Shown piece by piece: positions 37,701-49,700 of a DNA stretch of 64,000 bases. A program made the position numbers and the translations under genes. Source of the DNA: Manduca sexta (lineage: Eukaryota > Arthropoda > Insecta > Lepidoptera > Sphingidae); the NCBI RefSeq assembly GCF_014839805.1, contig NC_051141.1, positions 10,300,777 to 10,364,776 of the forward strand. Reading direction: 5' to 3'. Under the pieces are notes generated by a model. The model ran no database searches. It saw only the letters and a list, made by a program, of their open reading frames with translations, and was not told where the DNA came from. Numbering within the stretch: position 1 is the stretch's first letter; each line of letters begins with the position of its first letter.

Positions 37701-40700
37701 TGATATATAGCCTATAGTACTCCACGAACAAAGGGCTATCCAACGCAAAAATATTTTTTCAGTTTGGACCGGTAGTTCCTGAGATTAACGATTACTGCTC
37801 CGCTCCTATTGGGTATAGCGTGATGATATATAGCCTATAGCACTCCACGAACAAAGGGCTATCCAACGCAAAAAGAATTTTTCAGTTTGGACCGGTAGTT
37901 CCTGAGATTAGCGCGTTCAAACAAACAAACAAACAAACAAACAAACAAACAAACTCTTCAGCTTTATATAATAGTATAGAAGTATAGATAAGTATGTGGA
38001 TACAATCGCCGGCAATCTCTACATTTTCTGAAATTAAATAATAAATAATATTGTTTCTTCATTTATTTACTTACTGAATAATAAATAAATATACAAAACC
38101 AAGTAAAAATATAATTTTTACGTTTGTTTTTAATATAATAAGACAAAAGGATTTGTGCAAAATTATCCATTAAAGTTACTAAAGTCATCGGGCACACGAA
38201 TGCGACCGAAAAGTTTTTTTATCCGAATGTAGATTTTATTAAAAAAATTACAATAATATAGACCCAGTGCTGCTTTTCAAAACCAGCTTACAGTGTCTTA
38301 CATTATCTCAGTATTATTTGATTTAGAGCAGCTGATTTATCACCGAGTCATTATAATGCTAAACGCAATTGTTTAAGTCATAGTTGCTTGAAATCTGTTC
38401 TTAATTTAGGCCTGAGATAGTTTACATAACTAATATTAAATGAAATAATATTTATTCTGTTGCTAACTTCGTCATTTGAGTTTTTGCTCGATGTGAATGC
38501 TGCCATTAGTTTCGTGAGTATATATACCTAGATATAAATTTAGTTTACACACTACAAGTGTACCGTGACTGCTTAATGTATTTTTTTTAATTTTACTACA
38601 AAACGAAAACTTGTTTCTTTCGTAGCTATACAACATTTTGGATCTTTCATAAGTATAAAGTATTTTTTTACTGTTAGGGCCTTATAAACTTTGTATACGC
38701 CTGTCATAGTCGTACAATATTTTGTCTCGCTTTCTCTGACCTCAAATGGCATTCTATAGTTCAAAATAAAATATTGAATAACTCAATCGATTATCTGATT
38801 TTTGTCTCTTTTTGTTTCGTATCTGCAATGAGAACTCGACATTGGTAAAATCACCAATAAATATACGGTGGCAGCCATAATACAAAAGAAGAACTAATTA
38901 ATAAAATGAAGGAATTATATTATAATAAAAAGCAAAACAATTAACTTGTATTTCATCTTTAGAAGAGTAAATACTTAGTAATAGTTTTTCTAGAATATTA
39001 ACACACTATAAAACAAGTTAAAACTTAAGTTCTTATTCTCGTTACTAAAAGTAATGGAGAGATATTATTTACTGTTTCTCTGCAGGTAGAATATGCTTGC
39101 ACATACATTATCCTAATATCAACAGTGGAATAAAAGCTGTGGTAGTAGTGAGACAAGCGCGAATGGTGCTTCAGAGTTGATTTTGTTGGCACTATGAATT
39201 CACTGGCTAGATAAGCACAGTAACTCTATCTCACAGAATATTTAATTGTCTATTTCTATTTATCTATGTCGATACAGTTACAACCATTTGTAAATTTTAA
39301 TGTGCAGCTGTTTATGGCGGCTTTATGTTTGTTACATGCGGTCTAAGATAATACAAGAGCTTAATGGGATGAGTTGCCTTGCATTTTGGGCTACCACTAA
39401 AACTAATGTTGGGTATCACTTCCGAACCAACTTGCTTTGCCAGCGTTCTGCACTGAAAAGTAATATTACAAGTTATGGTAGGAGATAAGGCTTACGTAAC
39501 GCAGTGGTTAACGTAATATTTATAATAAGGTGCCGCTAAACGTGTTACGACCACCTCGGAAAGAGGGTAAATGCACTGAAATTACATTACTAACTTAAGC
39601 GGCACCTCAATGTGAGGTCCAGTAATTACTACATTAGTTGATGTTACGTGTGTACCTACATAACTTCAAACTTAGACAACAGAAAAATCACGTATAACAA
39701 TTACTTTGTTCGTCTTTATTCCATTATCTTCGCATGTTTGACATAAAAATACATTCATCTCATCAATACTTTAAATATAGTATAGTTGTAAGTATCATCT
39801 TATAAATCAGATAGTAATATGTACGTGTCTTAGTGCGTTCGTTTTCAGGAATTTAATGAATACTCCAAAAAGCGTTCAAGCTTCAGTTACCATTCTGGAG
39901 AACTTGCACATTATTCTGAAAAAAATGCCAAAAGCACGAGATCAACAGTGATGTGATGCCGCTGCTCTACAACGGGCTTGATAACAATACCAACCAGATT
40001 CAGGTATTGACATTATACATAGTTAAACGTAGTTCGATTTTATTGATATATGCAGTTACACCACTAACACTAAAACAACATCGGCCTGCGGCTTCGTGAG
40101 AGTGTTTAAACAGTGACGCAACTAGTGGATTCACAATTTACCGGCTTCGAATTTCCACACACTATGGGATATGTGCGAGCCTATTGCTATATCGGATACA
40201 AATCGCTTGGTTTTAGGAAGCTAAACGTAACATTTTGTGGTAAACATCTAAGAGTTTTACCAGGACGTAATTGGTTACATAAGCGATTAAATAAAGAAAT
40301 GATTTCAAGGAATAATTTAGATATAATCTCATTAAAAGCCGAGAATATCCACTTGAATAAATAAATTGAACTATTTTACACAATTAATTACAATTACACC
40401 ACCAAACTATATTAACTAAAAGCTAACTAAAGCTATATTAACGTTGTTAATAGTAGTTATGGCTCGAGTTAACACAATGTACGTTTCTTATTTCAAAATT
40501 ACAGACAGCGTCTCTGATTGCCATTCAAAATGTGTCTGATTATATTGAGGATAAGGCGCTACATAACATCGTCCTTAGCAGAGTGAAAGTGGTACTCGAA
40601 AAGAATCAAAGCGATGTCAAAATAATATGCCTCATCCTTGGATTCTATGAGAAAGTGCTTATAAGACTCGAAAGGACACACATTCTTGAGCAGGTGATTC

Positions 40701-43700
40701 CGACGCTCCTCAGCATGAGAATGAGCGACCCCGACATCATAAACAGAGTTGTCAGTAAGTATATTATTAACGAGTATCAGAACTTAGTTTATCAATCGTG
40801 AAAACGCCATTTAAAATTAAAATCTTTGATTGAAAATTGAACTAATCAATTTAACTTAATTAATGTTTAGCAAAGCGAAGTTAGCGAATTTGTTGACAGT
40901 TTGCGTTACCGCTTAAGCGAATAATGTCTTTAGCAAAGCGTAGCTTTTCGGCCACCCACGGGCTATGCACTACTATGAATACTGATCGTTACAGAGTTGT
41001 ACAAGTCCATGCTCACCGAAAGAAAATTTGGATTGACAACCAGCGTGATGGCCACCAAGATGATCCCGTCACTAGCTCCGCAGACTGTGAATCCGGCTCT
41101 GAACGTTGATCAGTTCACAAACCTTATGGAGGTACGTATCTGCTAAATTTAGTATCGTTATAACATAGATTTGTTTATAATAACTTAGTTTTTTAAATAG
41201 ATACTGTACGATATGCTCGACAATATCGACAAGAACCAACGTTTCAAGCTGAAAGTAGACAACTCGACGAGCCCGGAGCGACACCGACCTCTCCGCCATC
41301 AGATGAGTACTGACAATATGAACGCGCCACCATTCAACATTCCCAACCTCCGCGTAGAGCAGCGCAAGACGTCCAGTGCTGAGGACATGGCTCGCAAGAA
41401 CTCCATGAGTGGGCCTAGCGGAACTGGCAGCGTAGGCGGCTTCAAAAGTAAGGATTGTTATTCTATTTATAATTATTGTAACATCATTAACTTTACTAAT
41501 ACTTTTAAATCACTTAGGCACAGGAATTGGTCAATGGTTCTTCGGCTCCAGCAATTCCACTAACAATGACAACAACTTTCTGCGTGTGGCGAGTGCATTT
41601 CCCAACCGCCGTCTGTCAGATAACACTCTAATGACGCCTAAAATTCGCATCGCCCCATCGTGCGCGTCCTCCCCGGGCGGTACCCCGGGAGGTAACTCGG
41701 GCCTGCCCACTCGCCGGCACTCGAGCATTGGGCCACAGGAACGCCGTGGATCTGCCGTTAATCTGTCGCCTCCTACTGTAAGTCCAATCGTTTCTACCGC
41801 TTTTAACCTCACTGCATTTACACGAATCACACTGTAACCCAAGAAATCAGACACAGTTACTACATTATTTATAAATACCATCAATGGGCGCTTATTATGA
41901 GATCAACGTCCCTTATGGAACGTGTAGAGCAAGTATGACCAGTAAAAACGGTAGTGACAGTGGTTATTTTGACAGGGCTACCAGTACAGGGGACGAGGCG
42001 GGTCAGGCTCGAGCCTGTCCGTACCGTCGGCGTCACAATGCGTCGTAAGTGATGTACATAACGTACGCCTGCCTGGCTGCGTGAATCCCCAGAACCCTTT
42101 ATTGAATGTCGATTTGGAACGGCTTAACATTGATGTGATCTGTCCTATTCTACGGTTGTGTCTTCTTCCCATACTGACTGGGAAAGATAGTGGCTCATTA
42201 AAATCATCACCATGTACACGTTGCACGAACAGTTGGCATTTGCGGTGTCACGTTGCGAACTATCTCTTTCTGATCATTAGACCTTTCATTGCATCGCATT
42301 ATCAACGCTACTACTTCCATTCCTGCGAGACGACTCAAACGGAAATAAACATTCAAGAAATAATGAAGTGATGCATGCTCGTTACCGGTATTGTGTTGTA
42401 ACTCAAGTGGGATGCATGTGAGCCTCATCGCGGTGAATGTATCCGCCTACAGCCGGGCTGGGACACTTCTCCTTGGGCCGTAGTGTCTACTCCTACACTT
42501 GCGTGATTTGTCCTTGAGTTCAACCCGGAGTACTTGTAATATCGGTATTGATGTTACACGTGTATGAAATCAAATATATAGGGAAATCAAAATTTTAGTA
42601 ATACAAATTCACACACATAATTTTGGAAACAGTAAATCTAACATCACCTAACACAATTGGCATAACATCAATGACGGCAACGGTAAGGAATTCGTCATTA
42701 ATGTCATGAGGAGCTCAGCTCGGCAAGTTTAGTTTGTTGTAAATGTTTGATGTTATCGACGCAAAGTAAGTAAGAAGAGCATTTCTTCATTACTATTAAG
42801 GCTATTAGTCTGTATTGAGGTATAACGCTGTCTCATTCACTATTGCTATTTGTTCTTCTACGCAGCTTGCACGGAGCATGATCGTGAGTATCGTACCTTT
42901 ACTGTTGCCATTGCGAACAAAGCAAACTGAACATCTGTTTCTGTTAACTTCATAGCTTAGAATAGAAACGACACTAAGATGTTACCTGTATGTCATAATG
43001 AGTGGTGAGATACTTCTCATTACTCAAAACTTGAAACTACATAGTCATATTTATTTTAAATTATTAGAAAACAAGTAATTGTGTGGTAACATCTCTGTGA
43101 CGAAATATAAGTCATCTCAGTAGTATCTGTAGTTAACTGCGTATTACTGAATAAGCGGATTTCATCAGCCCAGTAGAGGTATCTCGCACTATTTCGTTAA
43201 TTCTGCCTTTTACCCAATTAATTAGTTTTACTCGTCAATGATTGATGAATTACAAATTTAAATAAAAGATAGTGGTTAACAGTAGATATACAAATTGGTC
43301 GTCTCTCCAGGTGTTTTATAGGCTAAAATAGGTATGTCGTGTGACTGGACTTAAACATCCAGGTGGATACGCCGTCGTAAGCATAACTACCAACAAATAA
43401 ATTTGGATAAAAATGTTACATAGACCGAAATATATTAAAATCCCATTAGTTTGACATAAATAAATAAAAACTACGTACTTAATTGAATATTTCAATATAA
43501 TAATCTATTACTATTAGGTACCTACAGAAATAAAAAATACAGCATTAATATTACCTTTTCCAAATGTTCATGATTACTATGTAAAGGATCAATATTGTTA
43601 AAACGCACACATGCACGGAAGCATTAGCATACATAAACTCGTGCAACGAAATTTTGCGAGAGCCCTCTTCAACGCTACAATTAGAAATAAGTGTCCACGT

Positions 43701-46700
43701 TATCAAGTAAGGCATGCGTTTGTTGTAAAACTATATGTTTAACTTAAGCAGCATTTTGTTAGCTATTAAGTAATTCAGCCTGTGAATAGATTTTATCCTA
43801 GGACATCAACGTTCATCAGGTATTTGATAAGGTAAGTATCGAAAGCTAGGTAGTGATTGTAAAAGTAAAACAAATCTCGCATGGGTTACTACGAGCTGCG
43901 GGATCCATTTACAATATCTTTAAATGTTAATATTTCTTAAATTCAATTAAGAGGGAAGGATAGAAAAACTAGTGAGTAACTACTTAGTTACAAAATATAT
44001 TTTAAGTAAAACTAAGAAACTTTGTTTAAAGTAGTCGGAACTCAAGGTTCGTTGTTTTACAACATATTTAACAGTTTAGTTTGGATAGACAGAAATTTTA
44101 TTACTTTTGTCTGACAGATGCTTTATGGCTTTTATGTGGCTTTCATTTTTAGAAAAATTTTAAGGTAACGATAATTTTTAAACTGTTGTTAGAGCTGTCA
44201 AAGTTTAAAGTTTTAAACACGACATTGTATTATTGTATACAAAATAAAACAAAAATAACTCAAATTTACTGTCCTTTACCTACTAGTTACAAGTTTTTTA
44301 TATTCACCATATAATAAATCTTTTAAACCAACCAAACCCATAACTTATTGACTTTATTACATTTAGAGTAGCTTAACTCAAAATTTAACAAAATATAATA
44401 TACACTCAACGACATGTTGCTCAAACTTCATAGCAAGAATTTACGTCAAGAAATCTATGATACCTGATCAGAATACATCGTCGCTAATATCTATCACAGC
44501 TAAAACTAGTTCCCATTTGATAAAACAGATCCTCCATTTATCTAGAATTACATCAAAACTATCCAAGCAAGTTATTTCGACATATACATCTTCCAATAAG
44601 CGGATTGTCCGAAAAGCGATTTGAAAGCATCTTTGTACCGATCCCATGTTGCATTGTACTAATTCGTCCGGTACCACAGGTTTCTCGAATAAAACGGACG
44701 GACACTCTCAGACAATAGACAGTGGTAGTTAACAGCGACTGGAAAGGTTACAAACGTTTCATTTACAGCGCCATAGGTTTTAATTATTATGCTATTCTAC
44801 CTACAAATTGACGACGTCCGATGCTTCAAAAATATCTAGCATGTCACATTATATACGTTTATTTGTCATTTGTCTGATATGGCGACAGATTCGCCTATTG
44901 AATTTTGTTATTTTGAAAAAAGCGTTCTGTAGAGAGATATGCCTCTGCCTAGACCTCTAGGAATAAAAGCGAGATATTAAATACGTTCCTCTCCTATGTC
45001 ATTTCCGTATAATTGTTATAAATGTAGGTTACTAATTACCATGAGCTAGGGATAATAGTATATTGGATGATATCTAGATCAGGGCTCCCCTAACTGTGCG
45101 TCGCGACTCTCTGGGGCGTTTAATTGCTGTTGTTTTTTTAATTGCTGAACCCAAAAGTATATGATAATAATCCATTCAAAACCAGCCTATTTTTCTAGTT
45201 AGCACCCTTATAACTGTTCCGTGTGAGATAGACGTAGGGGACACTGGGGATGGTTGATCAATTTTCTGTTTGTACACTTATATTTTTATTATTTTAGTTA
45301 ATAATGACATAAAAACCTATAGGTTCCATAGCTATACTAATAATCTTTGGAAAAAATGCCAAATAACTCCTTAATATTAATGATATAGTCATCCTATCCC
45401 ATACCTGGGGTTGGTGAACTATTCCCTCGTGGTAATTAGACCTACGAAGTAATTATAACTAAACACAGGTATAAAATTAAATAACAAAATCAACAAGAAA
45501 TATTTATAATTACCAATGAGCTTTATTCGAAGAAAAAATCATTAAAAAAAGAAACATGATAAACTTAATTTTTTACACTTTTTGTATGATAGCCGCTATC
45601 CAGGCAGACAGAAGTATTCTATAACCGGCAAAAGGGTGTTCTATTTCGATTAGCTACTCTTTTGTATTTTCGCAAGGTTCTGAAACATGTTTTAAATAAA
45701 AATTGCCAAAATAAAACTTCCTTTTTCATGTGAAGAATATATCTTCCATTAACTGCGTAGTTGAGTAACTGGATAGTCAACAAACCCCAATATATAGTTA
45801 GTCTACCAACCCCTAACCAATTTATTGTTTTTAAACATATGGCATTGCCTTAAAACTGCGGATCAAAATAAAAAATGACACTAAGTATAAACATCAATAA
45901 CCAAACTCTTACTTTCAATTAATTGAAAGTCAATAATACAGAGTATATAGCCTAAAATACAAATAATATCAAGAGCTATATAATTACTTACATGTAGCAT
46001 ATTATTTCTTTAAAACGCTTTTTCTTCTGAACGACGTTCGGCCGCGATGTCTCTTTCAGGGTAACGATTCGGAGACAGAAAACTGTTTCTCTCATCTATT
46101 AGGATAATATAACACTTCCTAGTAGACGGAGTTTTTGACTGCTAGTCAACTTACTCATATAGTCAACCATCCCCGGTCTCTCCTACCTATTACATGAGCC
46201 TATTTCTAACAGCGCTTTTTACATATAAAGCTTTTTTAATAAGCATCTACTCGTAGATATGCTGCAAACGTCATGTCCTGTTGAATAAGAGCCTATGTGT
46301 ATATACTATTTATTAAGCAGCAATAGCCTAGTTGGGTGTGGAACGGACTGCCAAGACGAACGTCCGCAGGTTCAAATCCCAAGGGCAAACACCTTTGACT
46401 TTTCTAAAAATCATGTGTGTATTCTTTGTGAATTTATCGTTTGCTTTAACGGTGAAGGAAAACATCGTGAGGAAACCTGCACATCTGAGAAGTTCTCTAA
46501 AGGAATTTCGAAGGTGTGTGAAGTCTATCAATCCGCACTAGGCCAGCGTGGTGGACTAAGGCCTAATCCCTCTTAGTAGTAGAGGAGGCCCGTGCTCAGC
46601 AGTGGGCAAGTATGTAATACACGGCTAATATTATATATTATATATTTATTAATTCCTATAATAATCAAATGGATATTAGTGTCTCCTTGGCCGTACATCA

Positions 46701-49700
46701 ACCATAATTCTGAAGGATTGGGAGAGCAAAAGGGATTAATTTAAGAAAAAAAGATGTTAGCTATCCCTTTAAAGAAACCCTTTCCGTTTACTGTTTGTCT
46801 GTTAAACAAACATATTGCAGCAGATAGGCCGACAGCATTTGATGTTTTGTTTAAAACGAAATACGTCATCATTTAGAAAAACAAATTTATTAAGCATTGA
46901 ATTTCGTGATATTAAAACAGTTTGAAATTATTTAAAACTAAGAGCGATGATATTGATTTTTGATTTAGTATTTAACAGAATGTTGAGCTTTTTATATTAT
47001 GTGTATGATTCGAGCCCCTTTGGCAAGTTAATACCATTGGAACCCTAAAAATCAAACAATGTAAGATGTACGTAAGTACAAGGCGTCCTATAAATAATTT
47101 CACTTTTGTCTTACCCAATGATAAAAATTGTATAATATTTAACTAAATCTTATATCTATAAATTAGCCCGAAATAAAAAGGCCGCTCAATTTACGACGTA
47201 TCTGAAAGGTCTGTAGATACCAGATCTGTGGCAAAATAAAAAAATCAAGGCGCTCGACTTTTTCAATTTAAGTTTTGTTACTAAATAAACGTTGTTTACT
47301 TTCCTGTAATAAACGTAACATTTTTATAGTTTAAGTAAATGTTTACCTAAAATAAACTAAAAGTATCGTTTGGCTACGGAAATGCATATTGTATTAATAC
47401 GTTAGAAAGCTACCATTCGGTCGTATTCTGACTCATAAAATATTAATTAATTTTGTTTATTCTTACCCCCTTATTCATAAACGTTTTTTATCTAAGGACG
47501 AAGTAAAGCTGTGATAACAAGCCTGTTTCTCAGTGCCCAACGGCACTGAGAAATAGGCACAGGGCCGTTGTGATTGGTTATTATTGTTGTATTTCAATAT
47601 TAGCCAATCACAACGGCCCTACGTCTACGCACTGCGAAGACTGCCATGCCGTCAGCACTGAGAAACAGACTTGTTATCACAGCCTTACTCGGTCGTTAGA
47701 TAAAAAACGTCTATGAATAAGGGGGTTAGTGTTTAAATATAAATTAAGATTGAGATTTGGAAAAACGTTTAAAGTGCACTTGTTTAGCTAACGCCAAGAC
47801 TTGTCTATCTTATACCTATATATTAAAATGAATCCCTATTTCCCTTGGTCACCCCATCACGCGTGAACGGATGACCTATTTCACTTTTTTTTTTTTGTTG
47901 CGTTTGTTATTGTCAGGAGAAGGTTGTTATGAAAGAAAAAATTAAAAAAATTGCGCGGAAAATTTGAAAATTTTATAAAACTACGACAATTTTAATTCTA
48001 TGTAACTGTCAATTGTATGAAATAACTGTCAGCGATTGACAGAATGCGCGCTGCAAATTCATAGTTAAGACGGGACAACGTCTGTCGGGTCAGGGGCCTT
48101 ATTCTCTATCCCGCATGTTATTTTAACAGTGTGTAACAAGCACGTAACACAACGCATCATGTTCAGGACTATAGAAATTTGGCTTACAGAATACCATTCC
48201 ACATACATTTCTCGAAGATAACATGACACGGCCGCGTTACGCAGTTACACTATCATACAGAATAAAGGCCCAGCTAGAACTTGGTAAAACTGCCATCAAC
48301 TGAAATCATAGATCGTTAACTAATACAGGGTAATTTAGTACTTTTCCCCTAATATGTCATAATTTACAAATGTTAATTCTATATTTCAAGTTCTTTCACT
48401 ATTAGATTTTATTTCAGACCAATTTATATGGTGACCATTTATTTTAAATGTTTTTTTTTATACGTATAATACGTATATTTTGACTCCTCTAGAGTTAACA
48501 TCTCAACGAAGCATATTATTAAAACGCTTGCGCTTTATGCTTTTAGGCTAATTAACTAATGTCGTGCGTTACTATGAATAATTTTAATAATAATAATAAT
48601 AATATCAGCCCTGTATTATATACTTGCCCACTGCTGAGCACGGGCCTCCTCTACTACTGAGAGGGATTAGGCCTTAGTCCACCACGCTGGCCTAGTGCGG
48701 ATTGGTAGACTTCACACACCTTCGAAATTCCTATAGAGAATTTCTCAGATGTGCAGGTTTCCTCACGATGTTTTCCTTCACCGTTAAAGCGAACGATAAA
48801 TTCACAAAGAATACACACATGATTTTTTTAGAAAAGTCAGAGGTGTGTACCTTTGGAATTTGAACCTGCGGACATTCGTCTCGGCAGTCCGTTCCACACC
48901 CAACTAGGCTATCGCCGCTAATTGAATAATTTTACTTTTAGACAATGCTAAGCGGTAGTGAATAGTAGTCTAGATGCGACGTGATGAACAAAGCGAGTCT
49001 TTTCGGCGACGTAGCATATTTTGTAATCACGTTTAAACGAAGTAAGCTTGTATCCCAAAAAGCGGGCTTGTCTGCTTGTTGGAAATCGAACTGTTTAAGT
49101 AATAATGATTTCTTATGTTTACGCGAATATTAGACATTGAAATAAAAACTATTTAACAGATTTTATCGCGGTTTTTTATATTATTATTTTCTCCCGACGT
49201 AATATTCGTATCAACGTTCATATTTATCCGCAAAGAATGTTTCAAGTACATAAATTATTTTAAAATTAAACTTTCTTTTGCTCCCGTCATCATCCGCCTG
49301 TTACAAGGTTTTGTAACGCCTGTTACGTATTTTCTCGGAATTAAAAGAAAATTTTATTATTCCCAGTCTCAAGCTATTTCTCTAATCCGTTTGATAGTAT
49401 TTGAGTTAATCCCGGTCAGACGGAGAGACAGCAGCAACAGGTGACTTTGTTTTATAATGAACATATGTACTTAGTGGTTTCGTGGACTTCCAACGCTATA
49501 ATCTAATACTGGATTACGTGAAGTATATAACGCATGTCATACATTTTAAAATATTATGTAGTTCCTTAAATAAAATTCCGATTAGAAATTTAAATAATAA
49601 TGAAAGGATTTCTTATTTGCAGGCATTTTATCACGTGTAGTATAAGTATGGTCCCAGTCTTACTTACAGCCTTAGGCAAAACGACGACAGGGCCGAGGGC

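Larger units (their letters stand above)
36838..37980 (+). mobile_element. RTE/SINE-like element with internal minisatellite
   Basis: Head tactagcttttgcccgcggc matches 7816, the body includes ccaaatttcatcttaatacg, then a 123-bp tandem array, then a (CAAA)n run and tail ttatataatagtataga. A solo tail with cctgagattagtacgttcaa and CAAA repeats is at 60400-60475. Confidence 0.75.
36578..39848 (+). other. SCYL2: SCYL2 intron 8
   Basis: 3.27-kb intron holding the minisatellite-bearing element 36838-37980. 37981-39848 is AT-rich with no gene. Confidence 0.88.

Noticed and set aside
37184..37916. CRISPR-like regular repeat
   Set aside because: The 123-bp units are contiguous homologous tandem repeats with no unique spacers, in a eukaryotic retroelement.
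41531..42226. Minus-strand frames of 117 and 82 aa over SCYL2 exons 13-14
   Set aside because: GC-rich antisense shadows without splice or family support.
44468..44677. Minus-strand 69-aa frame (MVPDELVQCNMGSVQRCFQI)
   Set aside because: No recognised domain and no supporting splice sites; may be transposon debris.
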